Source of the DNA: Nostoc cf. edaphicum LEGE 07299
GTDB taxonomy: Bacteria; Cyanobacteriota; Cyanobacteriia; Cyanobacteriales; Nostocaceae
DNA length: 5,340 nucleotides
Reading direction: 5' to 3'
Assembly (NCBI RefSeq): GCF_015207245.1
Contig: NZ_JADEXF010000319.1
Span: 1-5,340 of the forward strand
Shown here: positions 1 through 5,340 of the stretch, in pieces
Position numbering within the stretch: the stretch's first letter is position 1
How the letters are laid out: every line of letters starts with the position of its first letter
The notes under the pieces: model-generated
Databases searched by the model: none
The model's input: the letters and a program-made list of their open reading frames with translations, nothing else
Told to the model about the DNA's origin: nothing
Position numbers and translations under genes: made by a program

Positions 1-2
1 GT

Positions 3-60
3 CTACGAGGGTCACTGAGCTTGCCTGCTCTAAGCTTGTCGTTGACACAGTCTCTCGTAG
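3..60. repeat. GC-rich imperfect inverted-repeat segment
   Basis: CTACGAG (3-9) is the exact reverse complement of CTCGTAG (54-60), and GTCA (11-14) pairs with TGAC (43-46) inside it. A direct repeat, AGCTTGCC (18-25) and AGCTTGTC (33-40), lies in the loop. The first 60 bases are 32/60 G+C by hand count, well above the AT-rich intergenic DNA elsewhere in the window. This resembles the dispersed intergenic repeats common in cyanobacteria, but that is inference, since only one copy is visible and it may extend beyond the window edge. It may instead be the remains of a terminator of an upstream gene. Confidence 0.35.
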
Positions 61-226
61 AGAAGGGTCGGAGTGCGGCTACGCCTAAACGATCGCAAAG
101 GCTTCCCATCATAATAAGTACTTTTATCTTCCGAATACGCCTATAGACAGGTTCAAAAACAGTCAGAAACAAACTCAGTGAATCCTCGTCATTAAATACA
201 TCACATACACAAAGGATAACCCTCTT
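61..226. other. Leader region upstream of the first gene
   Basis: No gene is visible here. The segment keeps a GC-rich character to about 115, including a partial HIP1 site (CGATCGC near 90), then becomes AT-rich. A possible -10 box TATAGA lies at 142-147, but the bases at the matching -35 position are a poor match, so no promoter is called. AAAGGA at 211-216 is the ribosome binding site for the ATG at 227, with a 10-base spacer. Confidence 0.4.
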
Positions 227-946
227 ATGACACGCTTACATCAATGGAAATCTGGAACTGCTGCACTTATGGCAATGGCCGTTACTACAAGCGTCATTAG
301 CCCCCTATTCAGCTTGGCTCCTGCTAATGCTCAATACAGAATCGATCAAAACAGAACAGGGCAATACGGAAACGTTACCATTCCTTCTGGAGTTGCTTTT
401 CCTGTCACCTACGATAAAGAGACAATTACTATTGCTCCTGGGGAAAGTAAATCTCTAACCTTGAGAATTGCTAATGATATTATCGATAGGAATAGAAATG
501 TCTTAATTCCTGCTGGTACTAAAGTAAATGGACGATTAGAACCTGTTGACTTAGATAGTTATTCCAGAGATACAAGAGATGAAGAAAACAAAGGAAAAGG
601 CGTAAGGTTTGTCGCTCAAGAATTAGAATTTTCTAATGGTCAGCGTCAGTCGATTAATGCAACTTCTCGGACATACACTACAACTCAAAAAGTTAAACAG
701 GGGGCTAACACAAGCCAGGTTTTAACTGACGCAGCTATTGGTGGGGGTGCTGGTCTTTTAGGTTCACTAATTACTGGTAATCGCAGAATTGACGATTTAA
801 AACCTGTTATTGGTGCGGCTGCGGGTGCGGGTGCTAGCGTGCTCTTGCGGAAAAAAGAAGGAAATGCATTTGTCCTCAGACCTGCACAAGATTTAAGGCT
901 CACACTGAATTCTAACTTGAATTTAGTACCACAATCCCGCTACTAG
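227..946 (+). CDS. Secreted glycine-zipper-like envelope protein, paralogue of the SLH protein C-terminus
   Basis: This encodes a 239-residue exported protein of unknown biochemical role. Residues 1-35 form a canonical Sec signal peptide: Arg3 and Lys8, a hydrophobic core at about 11-31, and an A-N-A motif at 33-35 that would leave Gln36 as the mature N-terminus. A beta-rich domain follows, with the motifs VTIPSG (50-55), PVTYDK (59-64), IPAG (94-97) and NATS (144-147), then two small-residue hydrophobic stretches (169-184 and 194-207) that look like a glycine-zipper hairpin able to insert in or pack against a membrane. The same motifs in the same order occur at residues 679-847 of the 1216-3771 protein. 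A charged insert of about 17 residues after IPAG (roughly 107-124, rich in Asp, Glu, Lys and Arg) is absent from that copy. I recall that cyanobacterial proteins of this kind are sometimes labelled TrbI/VirB10-like; the resemblance is limited to the IPAG region and no conjugation gene is nearby. The start is supported by AAAGGA 10 bases upstream and by the signal peptide. Confidence 0.92.
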   Translation: MTRLHQWKSGTAALMAMAVTTSVISPLFSLAPANAQYRIDQNRTGQYGNVTIPSGVAFPVTYDKETITIAPGESKSLTLRIANDIIDRNRNVLIPAGTKVNGRLEPVDLDSYSRDTRDEENKGKGVRFVAQELEFSNGQRQSINATSRTYTTTQKVKQGANTSQVLTDAAIGGGAGLLGSLITGNRRIDDLKPVIGAAAGAGASVLLRKKEGNAFVLRPAQDLRLTLNSNLNLVPQSRY

Positions 947-989
947 AATTAACTTCATTCAAGTTGTGAATTTAATTATCCCTTATATG

Positions 990-1031
990 CGATCGCCACT
1001 TTAACTAGAGTGCGCGATCGTCTTTATTTTT
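990..1031 (+). terminator. Rho-independent-type terminator with HIP1 in the stem
   Basis: CGATCGC plus CACT (990-1000) pairs with AGTG plus GCGATCG (1009-1020) around an 8-base loop, with one unpaired C at 1013, giving an 11-bp stem. A T-rich tail, TCTTTATTTTT, follows at 1021-1031. It lies 43 bases after the stop of the 227-946 gene. The left arm contains a full HIP1 octamer (989-996). It probably ends transcription of the first gene, which would separate it from the SLH gene. Function is inferred from structure alone. Confidence 0.6.
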
Positions 1032-1109
1032 AACCCTAAAAACTTCTATTTAACAGCAACTATTCCACCTCTATATCGTCTTAATTAATATCGATATTTA
1101 TTGAAATAC

Positions 1110-1138
1110 TTGTTTAAAAATTAGCTCTATTGTATTCT
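1110..1138 (+). promoter_or_regulatory. Weak candidate sigma70 promoter for the SLH gene
   Basis: TTGTTT (1110-1115) and TATTCT (1133-1138) are separated by 17 bases, matching the consensus at 3/6 and 4/6 positions. They lie downstream of the terminator and about 78 bases before the GTG start. In such AT-rich DNA this match could be chance; no other regulatory sequence was recognised in 1032-1200. Confidence 0.2.
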
Positions 1139-1200
1139 GTATCCAAAAGAGTATTCAAAATTATGGAATATCCTGATACTTTTATTAAGTAGTAGCGATC

Positions 1201-1206
1201 GAGGAG
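1201..1206 (+). promoter_or_regulatory. Ribosome binding site that supports the GTG start
   Basis: GAGGAG ends 9 bases before the GTG at 1216. An in-frame TAA at 1186-1188 excludes any longer reading frame, and no ATG lies between that stop and 1216, so this site fixes the start of the SLH gene. Confidence 0.75.
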
Positions 1207-1215
1207 CTTTTTCTT

Positions 1216-3771
1216 GTGGTAATTCAAGGTTTAAATTTAAGCACATATCTTGCAATTCCCGTAGTATTAAGTCTTTTGGTTCCGGGAGACAATATAAAAG
1301 TATCTTTAGTTGAAAACGTCCGTCAGGTATCCACTAACAACGAAGCGAGCCTATCTAGCCGTGAGCTAATCAGCGCCAATTCAACACCGAAAACATACTA
1401 TGTTAGCGGTAGTGGAAACGACAATAATAGCGGACTTTCTACTTCATCTGCCTTTAAAACAATTCAAAAGGCAGCAGACCTTACGAACCCTGGCGATACA
1501 GTATTGATAATGAACGGAGTGTACAAAAATATAGGCAAAGCTGGGAGTGTAGTAAATATTAAACGTTCTGGAACTGCAAATGCATGGATTAGGTATAAAG
1601 CATATCCTGGGCATTTCCCAAAAATTCAGCACAATACATGGAATGGTATCACGATTTCAAATAAAGCTTCATATATCGAGATCAACGGGCTAGAGGTTAT
1701 GGGAAACAATGCCAATATAACCCTTGATTACGCGATGAGTGAGAAGACTAACAAACAAAACCCACTGACGAATGGAAACTGTATCAACGTTGATGGCCGA
1801 ACGAATGGTCATGTTCATCACATCCGTATTTTGAACAACAAAGTGCATGACTGTGGAGGAGCAGGTATTTCAGCAATTCAAGCAGACTATGTGACAATAG
1901 ATAATAATGTGGTATTTAATAATGCTTGGTACAGCGTTTATGGTTGCAGTGGCATTTCAATGTTGAGTAATTGGAATTCTGACAACAACCAAGGATACAA
2001 GATGTTTGTTACCAACAACAAGACCTACAACAATCGTATGTACATCCCTTGGATTGCAGTCGGAAAGATCACAGACGGTAATGGCATTATTATCGATAGT
2101 ACAAGAAATCAAGACAATTCAAAATTGAGTGCATATAAAGGACGTACTTTAGTTAAAAACAATCTGGCATTTAATAATGGTGGATCGGGTATTCATGCCT
2201 TTTTTAGCGACCATGTTGATATTGTCAATAACACAGCTTTTTTAAATAATCAGAGTCCAGAACTTAATGGTGGGCAAATATTTGCTCATACCTCATCCGA
2301 TGTCAGAATTCTCAGGAACATTCTCTATGCTTTTCCTGGAAAAAATATTAATAATAACACGAAAAACAAAAACGTTGTTTATGATTACAATATCTATCTC
2401 AATAGTTCTAAGATAAGTGCTAAAGGATCTCACGATATTGTTGCAGACTCAGAGTTTTTAAGTAAGCATCCCACTCTCGAAAAAATATCTGACGATTGGA
2501 AATCGCTAGAGAAACGAAATCCGCCAACGCGAACTTATACAGAGGCTAAGTCAGGAGGTTTTGTTTGCGATCCAGTGAATTATCCTTTGCAAGATAAACT
2601 CATCAAAGTGGGATGTTCCCCGCTATCTTTAGCTCAAACTGCTTTTTCTGATGTTTCATCTAACTATTGGGCGGCACAATTTATTCAACAATTGTCTCAG
2701 CGAGGTATAATTGCCGGATTTCCCGATAGTAGCTTCCGCCCAGAAGAACCGGTGACACGCGCTCAATTTGCCGCGATGGTCAATAAAGCTTTCCAAAAAG
2801 CACAGCAACGGCAGCCAATCAGTTTTGCTGATGTACCTAGCAACTATTGGGCATCCAGTGCGATTCAGCAAGCTTATACCATTGGTTTCTTATCGGGATA
2901 TCCCAGTAATCGCTTTGAACCTAATCAAGCTATCCCCCGCGAGCAGGTTTTGGTTTCCCTCGCTAACGGTTTGGAATATAGTCCCAGTGGCAATACCGAA
3001 AGCACTCTGCAATACTTCAACGATGCCTCTAACATCGCTAGCTATGCCCGTAGCCCGATCGCCGCAGCAACCCAAAAGCAAATTGTGGTGAACTATCCGA
3101 ATGTGAACTTCCTGAATCCAACCGCAACTGCTACTCGCGCCCAGGTAGCAGCTTTTATCTACCAAGCATTGGTTAGTTCTAATCAAGCCTCAGCAATTAA
3201 CTCGCCTTATGTTGTGGCTGTCGGATCTACTACCCCAACACCTACCTCAGTGACAATTGCTCAAGGGACTGCTATTCCTGTGAAGTATGACAAGGCAGAA
3301 AAAATTCTAGTTACAAAGGATGAAACCTCGCCCTTGACATTGACAGTATCCCAAAACGTGGTTACGCAAGACGGAGCTGTAGTGATTCCTGCTGGAAGTC
3401 AAGTTGTTGGTCAACTCAAACCTGCTACGGGTGGTTCTCAATTCGTTGCTGAGAAACTAGTTTTGACCAGTGGTCAAGAGTATCAGTTGAACGCTACTTC
3501 TGACGTTATTACCAAAACTGAAACCGTCAAGAAGGGTACTAGTGTTAGTTCAATTATCAAGAATACTGTATTGGGCGCAGGTGCAGCAACTGCGGTATCT
3601 GCTGTCACTGGCGATCGCGCGATCGCCACAGAAGAAGTCTTGGGTGGTGCTGGTATCGGTGCGTTGGTTGGTTTGTTCTTCGGCAAAAATAGTGTTGACT
3701 TAATCGCCATCGACCCAAATACCGATTTACAAATGACCATCAATCAAAACTTGTTGGTTTCACTCAGATAG
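1216..3771 (+). CDS. SLH-anchored parallel beta-helix (pectate-lyase-like) surface protein
   Basis: This encodes an 851-residue envelope protein starting with GTG. Residues 11-22 are hydrophobic but have no Lys or Arg before them and no clear cleavage site, so they form a poor signal peptide or an N-terminal anchor. Residues 61-103 carry the start motif of secreted right-handed beta-helix proteins (YYVSGSGNDNNSG, then FKTIQKAADL and PGDTVLI). Asn-rich repeating rungs with N-N-x-V/T-x-x-N-N patterns run to about residue 405. This fold is shared by polysaccharide lyases, including family PL9, and by many non-catalytic proteins; I could not assign catalytic or calcium-binding residues. Cys451 and Cys467 could form a disulfide just before the SLH block. 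SLH repeats lie at about 476-528 (GFPDSSFRP, TRAQFAAM), 534-590 (PREQ) and 598-653 (degenerate, but with TRAQVAAF). Residues 679-847 repeat the domain of the 227-946 protein, with VTIAQG, PVKYDK, IPAG (724-727), NATS (759-762) and glycine-rich segments at 786-799 and 808-823. The likely role is anchorage to the cell wall and binding or cleavage of an exopolysaccharide. The beta-helix part is markedly AT-rich compared with the rest. Confidence 0.93.
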   Translation: MVIQGLNLSTYLAIPVVLSLLVPGDNIKVSLVENVRQVSTNNEASLSSRELISANSTPKTYYVSGSGNDNNSGLSTSSAFKTIQKAADLTNPGDTVLIMNGVYKNIGKAGSVVNIKRSGTANAWIRYKAYPGHFPKIQHNTWNGITISNKASYIEINGLEVMGNNANITLDYAMSEKTNKQNPLTNGNCINVDGRTNGHVHHIRILNNKVHDCGGAGISAIQADYVTIDNNVVFNNAWYSVYGCSGISMLSNWNSDNNQGYKMFVTNNKTYNNRMYIPWIAVGKITDGNGIIIDSTRNQDNSKLSAYKGRTLVKNNLAFNNGGSGIHAFFSDHVDIVNNTAFLNNQSPELNGGQIFAHTSSDVRILRNILYAFPGKNINNNTKNKNVVYDYNIYLNSSKISAKGSHDIVADSEFLSKHPTLEKISDDWKSLEKRNPPTRTYTEAKSGGFVCDPVNYPLQDKLIKVGCSPLSLAQTAFSDVSSNYWAAQFIQQLSQRGIIAGFPDSSFRPEEPVTRAQFAAMVNKAFQKAQQRQPISFADVPSNYWASSAIQQAYTIGFLSGYPSNRFEPNQAIPREQVLVSLANGLEYSPSGNTESTLQYFNDASNIASYARSPIAAATQKQIVVNYPNVNFLNPTATATRAQVAAFIYQALVSSNQASAINSPYVVAVGSTTPTPTSVTIAQGTAIPVKYDKAEKILVTKDETSPLTLTVSQNVVTQDGAVVIPAGSQVVGQLKPATGGSQFVAEKLVLTSGQEYQLNATSDVITKTETVKKGTSVSSIIKNTVLGAGAATAVSAVTGDRAIATEEVLGGAGIGALVGLFFGKNSVDLIAIDPNTDLQMTINQNLLVSLR
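3611..3626. repeat. Two adjacent HIP1 octamers
   Basis: GCGATCGC occurs at 3611-3618 and again at 3619-3626 with no gap, inside the codons for G-D-R-A-I-A in the C-terminal domain of the SLH protein. HIP1 is a highly over-represented palindrome in many cyanobacterial genomes, and this supports the taxonomic assignment. Confidence 0.9.
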
Positions 3772-3833
3772 TTATCAGTCCAAAGTTATAATCCACAATC
3801 TGTTTGCATAGATTAGACTTCTCCGAAAATGAA

Positions 3834-3864
3834 TGTAGAGCCGTAGCACTGCTACGGCTCTACA
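3834..3864. repeat. Near-perfect palindrome after the SLH gene, possible terminator
   Basis: A 14-base arm (3834-3847) is the exact reverse complement of 3851-3864, leaving a 3-base loop ACT. The arms contain GTAGAGCCGTAGC and GCTACGGCTCTAC. It begins 63 bases after the stop of the SLH gene. Palindromes of very similar sequence (GTAGAG...CTCTAC) are, from memory, dispersed many times in cyanobacterial intergenic regions. It could also stop transcription, but the following bases (AAGGGTTTT) are a poor T-tract, so a dispersed repeat is the better reading. Confidence 0.75.
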
Positions 3865-4437
3865 AGGGTTTTAGCCAACGAATAATAATTTCTGGAGATA
3901 TCTATTATTCTTGGGCTAACAGTTTACTGAAGCTTAATTTTGAATTTGAACAAGAGTAACATAACTTATGAAAGAAAATCATTTAATATTTCAAAATATC
4001 TCCCTAACCCCCGCAATTATGGGGCTTTTAAGATTCTCCACTTTTTTAAGCTTGCTTGGAGGATGGGGTTTCAAGCTTTCACTGCCGAAGTCCTGATAAT
4101 ATGCAGAGATTGCTTACGAGTTATCTTACCTCAATATATTTTGTAAATTTGGGATACTCTTAAAGTTTTTTGCTCTTCAGCGTAACCACATCATAACTTG
4201 TAACTCGACTTTAGCCCTCTTTTATATATCTGATGAGAGAAAAATAAGATGCTGACCTTGAATCTTTTTAAAAGCCTTGATCGGCAAAGCCAAAAATCTT
4301 TATTTGAAAGCAAGCACGGAGAAACAAGGTTTTAAATATTCTCTAATGAGAGTAATAAAAGAGCGTCCATCTAAAGTTGAATTGTAAGATTAGTGTAAGT
4401 GCTGTATATTGTAAGTATGTAGTACTCACGCTATTTT
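3865..4437. other. AT-rich intergenic region without a supported gene
   Basis: No convincing gene is seen here. Small structures include CCCC (4009-4012) and GGGG (4021-4024) flanking an 8-base spacer, within a C-rich/G-rich stretch that resembles degraded cyanobacterial intergenic repeats, and an AAGCTTG/CAAGCTT inverted repeat at 4048-4054 and 4072-4078. Two copies of the RATGAGAG-type motif lie at 4232-4248 and 4345-4361. Three TGTAAG hexamers occur at 4383, 4394 and 4410. A 68-codon TTG-start frame (3940-4146) and a 28-codon ATG frame (4249-4335) are present but neither has supporting evidence. Confidence 0.5.
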
Positions 4438-4465
4438 TTGACTTAACTTAGCATTTTTATAAAAT
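4438..4465 (+). promoter_or_regulatory. Candidate sigma70 promoter for the gene at 4642
   Basis: TTGACT (4438-4443, 5/6 match to the -35 consensus) and TAAAAT (4460-4465, 5/6 match to the -10 consensus) are separated by 16 bases. An overlapping TATAAA at 4458-4463 would give a 14-base spacer, which is too short. Transcription would begin near 4472, giving an untranslated leader of about 170 bases before the ATG at 4642. Confidence 0.45.
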
Positions 4466-4467
4466 TC

Positions 4468-4484
4468 CTGAAACTAAGTTTCAG
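4468..4484. promoter_or_regulatory. Perfect palindrome over the predicted transcription start, possible operator
   Basis: CTGAAACT (4468-4475) and AGTTTCAG (4477-4484) are exact reverse complements around a single A. The palindrome starts three bases after the candidate -10 box and covers the expected start point, which is the position of a classic repressor operator for a dimeric regulator. It might instead be a chance palindrome, a dispersed repeat, or a short hairpin at the 5' end of the transcript. Confidence 0.4.
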
Positions 4485-4625
4485 CAATAATTTCGCGATA
4501 TTTTTATTGATGAGAGTGATAATAGCGCTTTAGAGGTAAGACAAGACTAATTTTTCTAAAATTTATTAAAAATAATTTTAATATTGGTACTTTTGCTCAA
4601 GCTCTCAAATTAATTAAGTGTAGAG

Positions 4626-4632
4626 AAAGGAG
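4626..4632 (+). promoter_or_regulatory. Ribosome binding site that decides between two ATGs
   Basis: AAAGGAG lies 3 bases before an ATG at 4636 and 9 bases before a second in-frame ATG at 4642. The 9-base spacing is normal and the 3-base spacing is too short, so 4642 is the preferred start. Confidence 0.7.
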
Positions 4633-4641
4633 ATAATGCTT

Positions 4642-5340
4642 ATGAATCAAGAGCTATTAGATATTATTAAATTATTTCAAGGATTTATCCCTCAACTTAA
4701 ACTTACAGGTGTTGAGAATCTGAATCTAAAACTTGCAGAAAATATCAATACGTCTCTGAATTTTAATTTCGTTATAATAGGTAATCAAAATAAGCCTTTA
4801 GCTATAATTAGTCCCAAAAACTCGACAAATAAAAGTTTAGAAAATTCGTTAGAAAATGTAAATGAATCTATTGCTTTTCTTCCAACTAATACGCCAGAAA
4901 AACGGAAAATAGAACCAGGAAGCAGCATAAAACTCAATATTCAAAATGTCCCTTTCAGTAGTGGATTACACTTAATCATTAATCAAAGAAATTGGTGGGA
5001 TAAAAAAGGAAACCCAGAAGATAAATCAGTGCTAATTGACAATGTTAAATTAATTCCTATACAAGAAAATGAGTGGGCATTGATTAAAACAATTGAAAAT
5101 GCAGAACAATTTGGGTTATATTTTAATAGAAACGGGATTATAGAGTTAGAATTTCCACGAAATAGTTCCAAACAAGTTATAGATATAAATGATTTATCAT
5201 TAGAGTTATCGGAAACCTTCCAATTTACAGAGTATAAAGCTGGTGAAATTATAAAACTGGAAGCAATTCCTGACTTAGTATTCTCAGTAGAGAAAAACAT
5301 AGTTAAAAAAACAATTTTAATTGAATATAAACCTAAAACC
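4642..5340 (+). CDS. Hypothetical protein, 5' part only, runs off the window
   Basis: An open frame of 233 codons continues to the window edge without a stop. I do not recognise the protein. Residues 2-19 could form an amphipathic helix; the rest alternates hydrophobic and polar residues as in a beta-rich protein, with a NWWDKKG motif at 117-123. It has no Cys, no signal peptide and no membrane segment, so this part is probably cytoplasmic. It is rich in Lys, Asn, Glu and Ile, and sampled 60-base blocks have 27-33% G+C. Its long open length, strong ribosome binding site, candidate promoter and normal protein-like composition support it as real. The antisense frame at 4983-5300 is better explained as its shadow. 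The AT-rich composition and isolated promoter would fit an accessory gene. The downstream part is needed to name it. Confidence 0.8.
   Translation, partial: MNQELLDIIKLFQGFIPQLKLTGVENLNLKLAENINTSLNFNFVIIGNQNKPLAIISPKNSTNKSLENSLENVNESIAFLPTNTPEKRKIEPGSSIKLNIQNVPFSSGLHLIINQRNWWDKKGNPEDKSVLIDNVKLIPIQENEWALIKTIENAEQFGLYFNRNGIIELEFPRNSSKQVIDINDLSLELSETFQFTEYKAGEIIKLEAIPDLVFSVEKNIVKKTILIEYKPKT

Larger units (their letters stand above)
4232..4525 (+). repeat. Three dispersed copies of a 17-base motif
   Basis: Copies at 4232-4248, 4345-4361 and 4509-4525 fit the pattern RATGAGAGWRAWAWWAG, all on the + strand. ATGAGAG is identical in all three, and copies 2 and 3 agree at 14 of 17 positions. The third copy lies downstream of the candidate promoter and the first two upstream. 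They could be binding sites for a regulator of the gene at 4642, but that is inference. Confidence 0.4.

Noticed and set aside
42..70. Promoter from TTGACA at 42-47
   Set aside because: The -35 box is perfect, but no -10-like sequence lies 15-19 bases downstream, where the DNA is GC-rich.
2..88. Open frame of 28 codons ending in TAA at 86-88, as the end of an upstream gene
   Set aside because: The stretch is short and lies in inverted-repeat, repeat-like sequence, with no recognisable protein motif.
2768..3186. Alternative frames on both strands inside the SLH gene
   Set aside because: They overlap the SLH repeats, whose motifs are clear in the main frame, and have no protein-like features of their own.
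3940..4146. 68-codon frame starting with TTG
   Set aside because: It has a rare start codon, no ribosome binding site, no recognisable domain, and it runs through C-rich/G-rich repeat-like and inverted-repeat sequence. It is probably a chance frame.
4230..4260. Hammerhead ribozyme core (CTGATGAG)
   Set aside because: The CUGAUGA box is present, but the matching GAAA box after a stem II and the cleavage-site pairing are not found.
4249..4335. 28-codon ATG frame
   Set aside because: It is very short, has no good ribosome binding site and no recognisable motif, and lies in AT-rich DNA where short frames are common.
4983..5300. 105-codon antisense frame
   Set aside because: It lies entirely within the + strand frame 4642-5340, which has a strong ribosome binding site and promoter candidate. 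The antisense frame is a shadow.

Overview
The window looks cyanobacterial. It contains copies of the octamer GCGATCGC (the HIP1 palindrome typical of many cyanobacterial genomes) at 989, 3611 and 3619, plus several partial copies. It also encodes an S-layer-homology (SLH) protein whose SLH block and C-terminal domain have the cyanobacterial form. I cannot place the organism to genus. All three protein genes lie on the + strand and no mobile element, RNA gene or CRISPR array is visible.

Layout: 1-226 is a leader region that starts with a GC-rich, imperfect inverted-repeat segment and ends in the ribosome binding site of the first gene. 227-946 encodes a secreted 239-residue protein with a glycine-zipper-like C-terminal half, followed by a HIP1-containing hairpin and T-rich tail that looks like a terminator (990-1031). 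1216-3771 encodes an 851-residue surface protein with an N-terminal hydrophobic segment, a right-handed parallel beta-helix of the pectate-lyase-like superfamily, three SLH repeats, and a C-terminal domain clearly related to the 227-946 protein. A near-perfect palindrome (3834-3864) follows it. 3772-4641 is an 870-base AT-rich stretch without a convincing gene; it holds a candidate promoter overlapped by a perfect 17-base palindrome and three copies of a 17-base motif. 4642-5340 is the 5' part of an AT-rich gene of unknown function that runs off the window.

How the genes fit together: the first two genes share a domain and probably work in the same place, the cell envelope. The SLH repeats would hold the large protein to the peptidoglycan or its attached polysaccharide, exposing a beta-helix that probably binds or cleaves an acidic polysaccharide. 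This role is inferred from domain families; no catalytic residue could be assigned. The main anomaly is that the beta-helix part of the large gene is much more AT-rich than its SLH/C-terminal part, suggesting that a beta-helix was fused to a resident SLH module. The third gene has a separate candidate promoter and no visible link to the first two.
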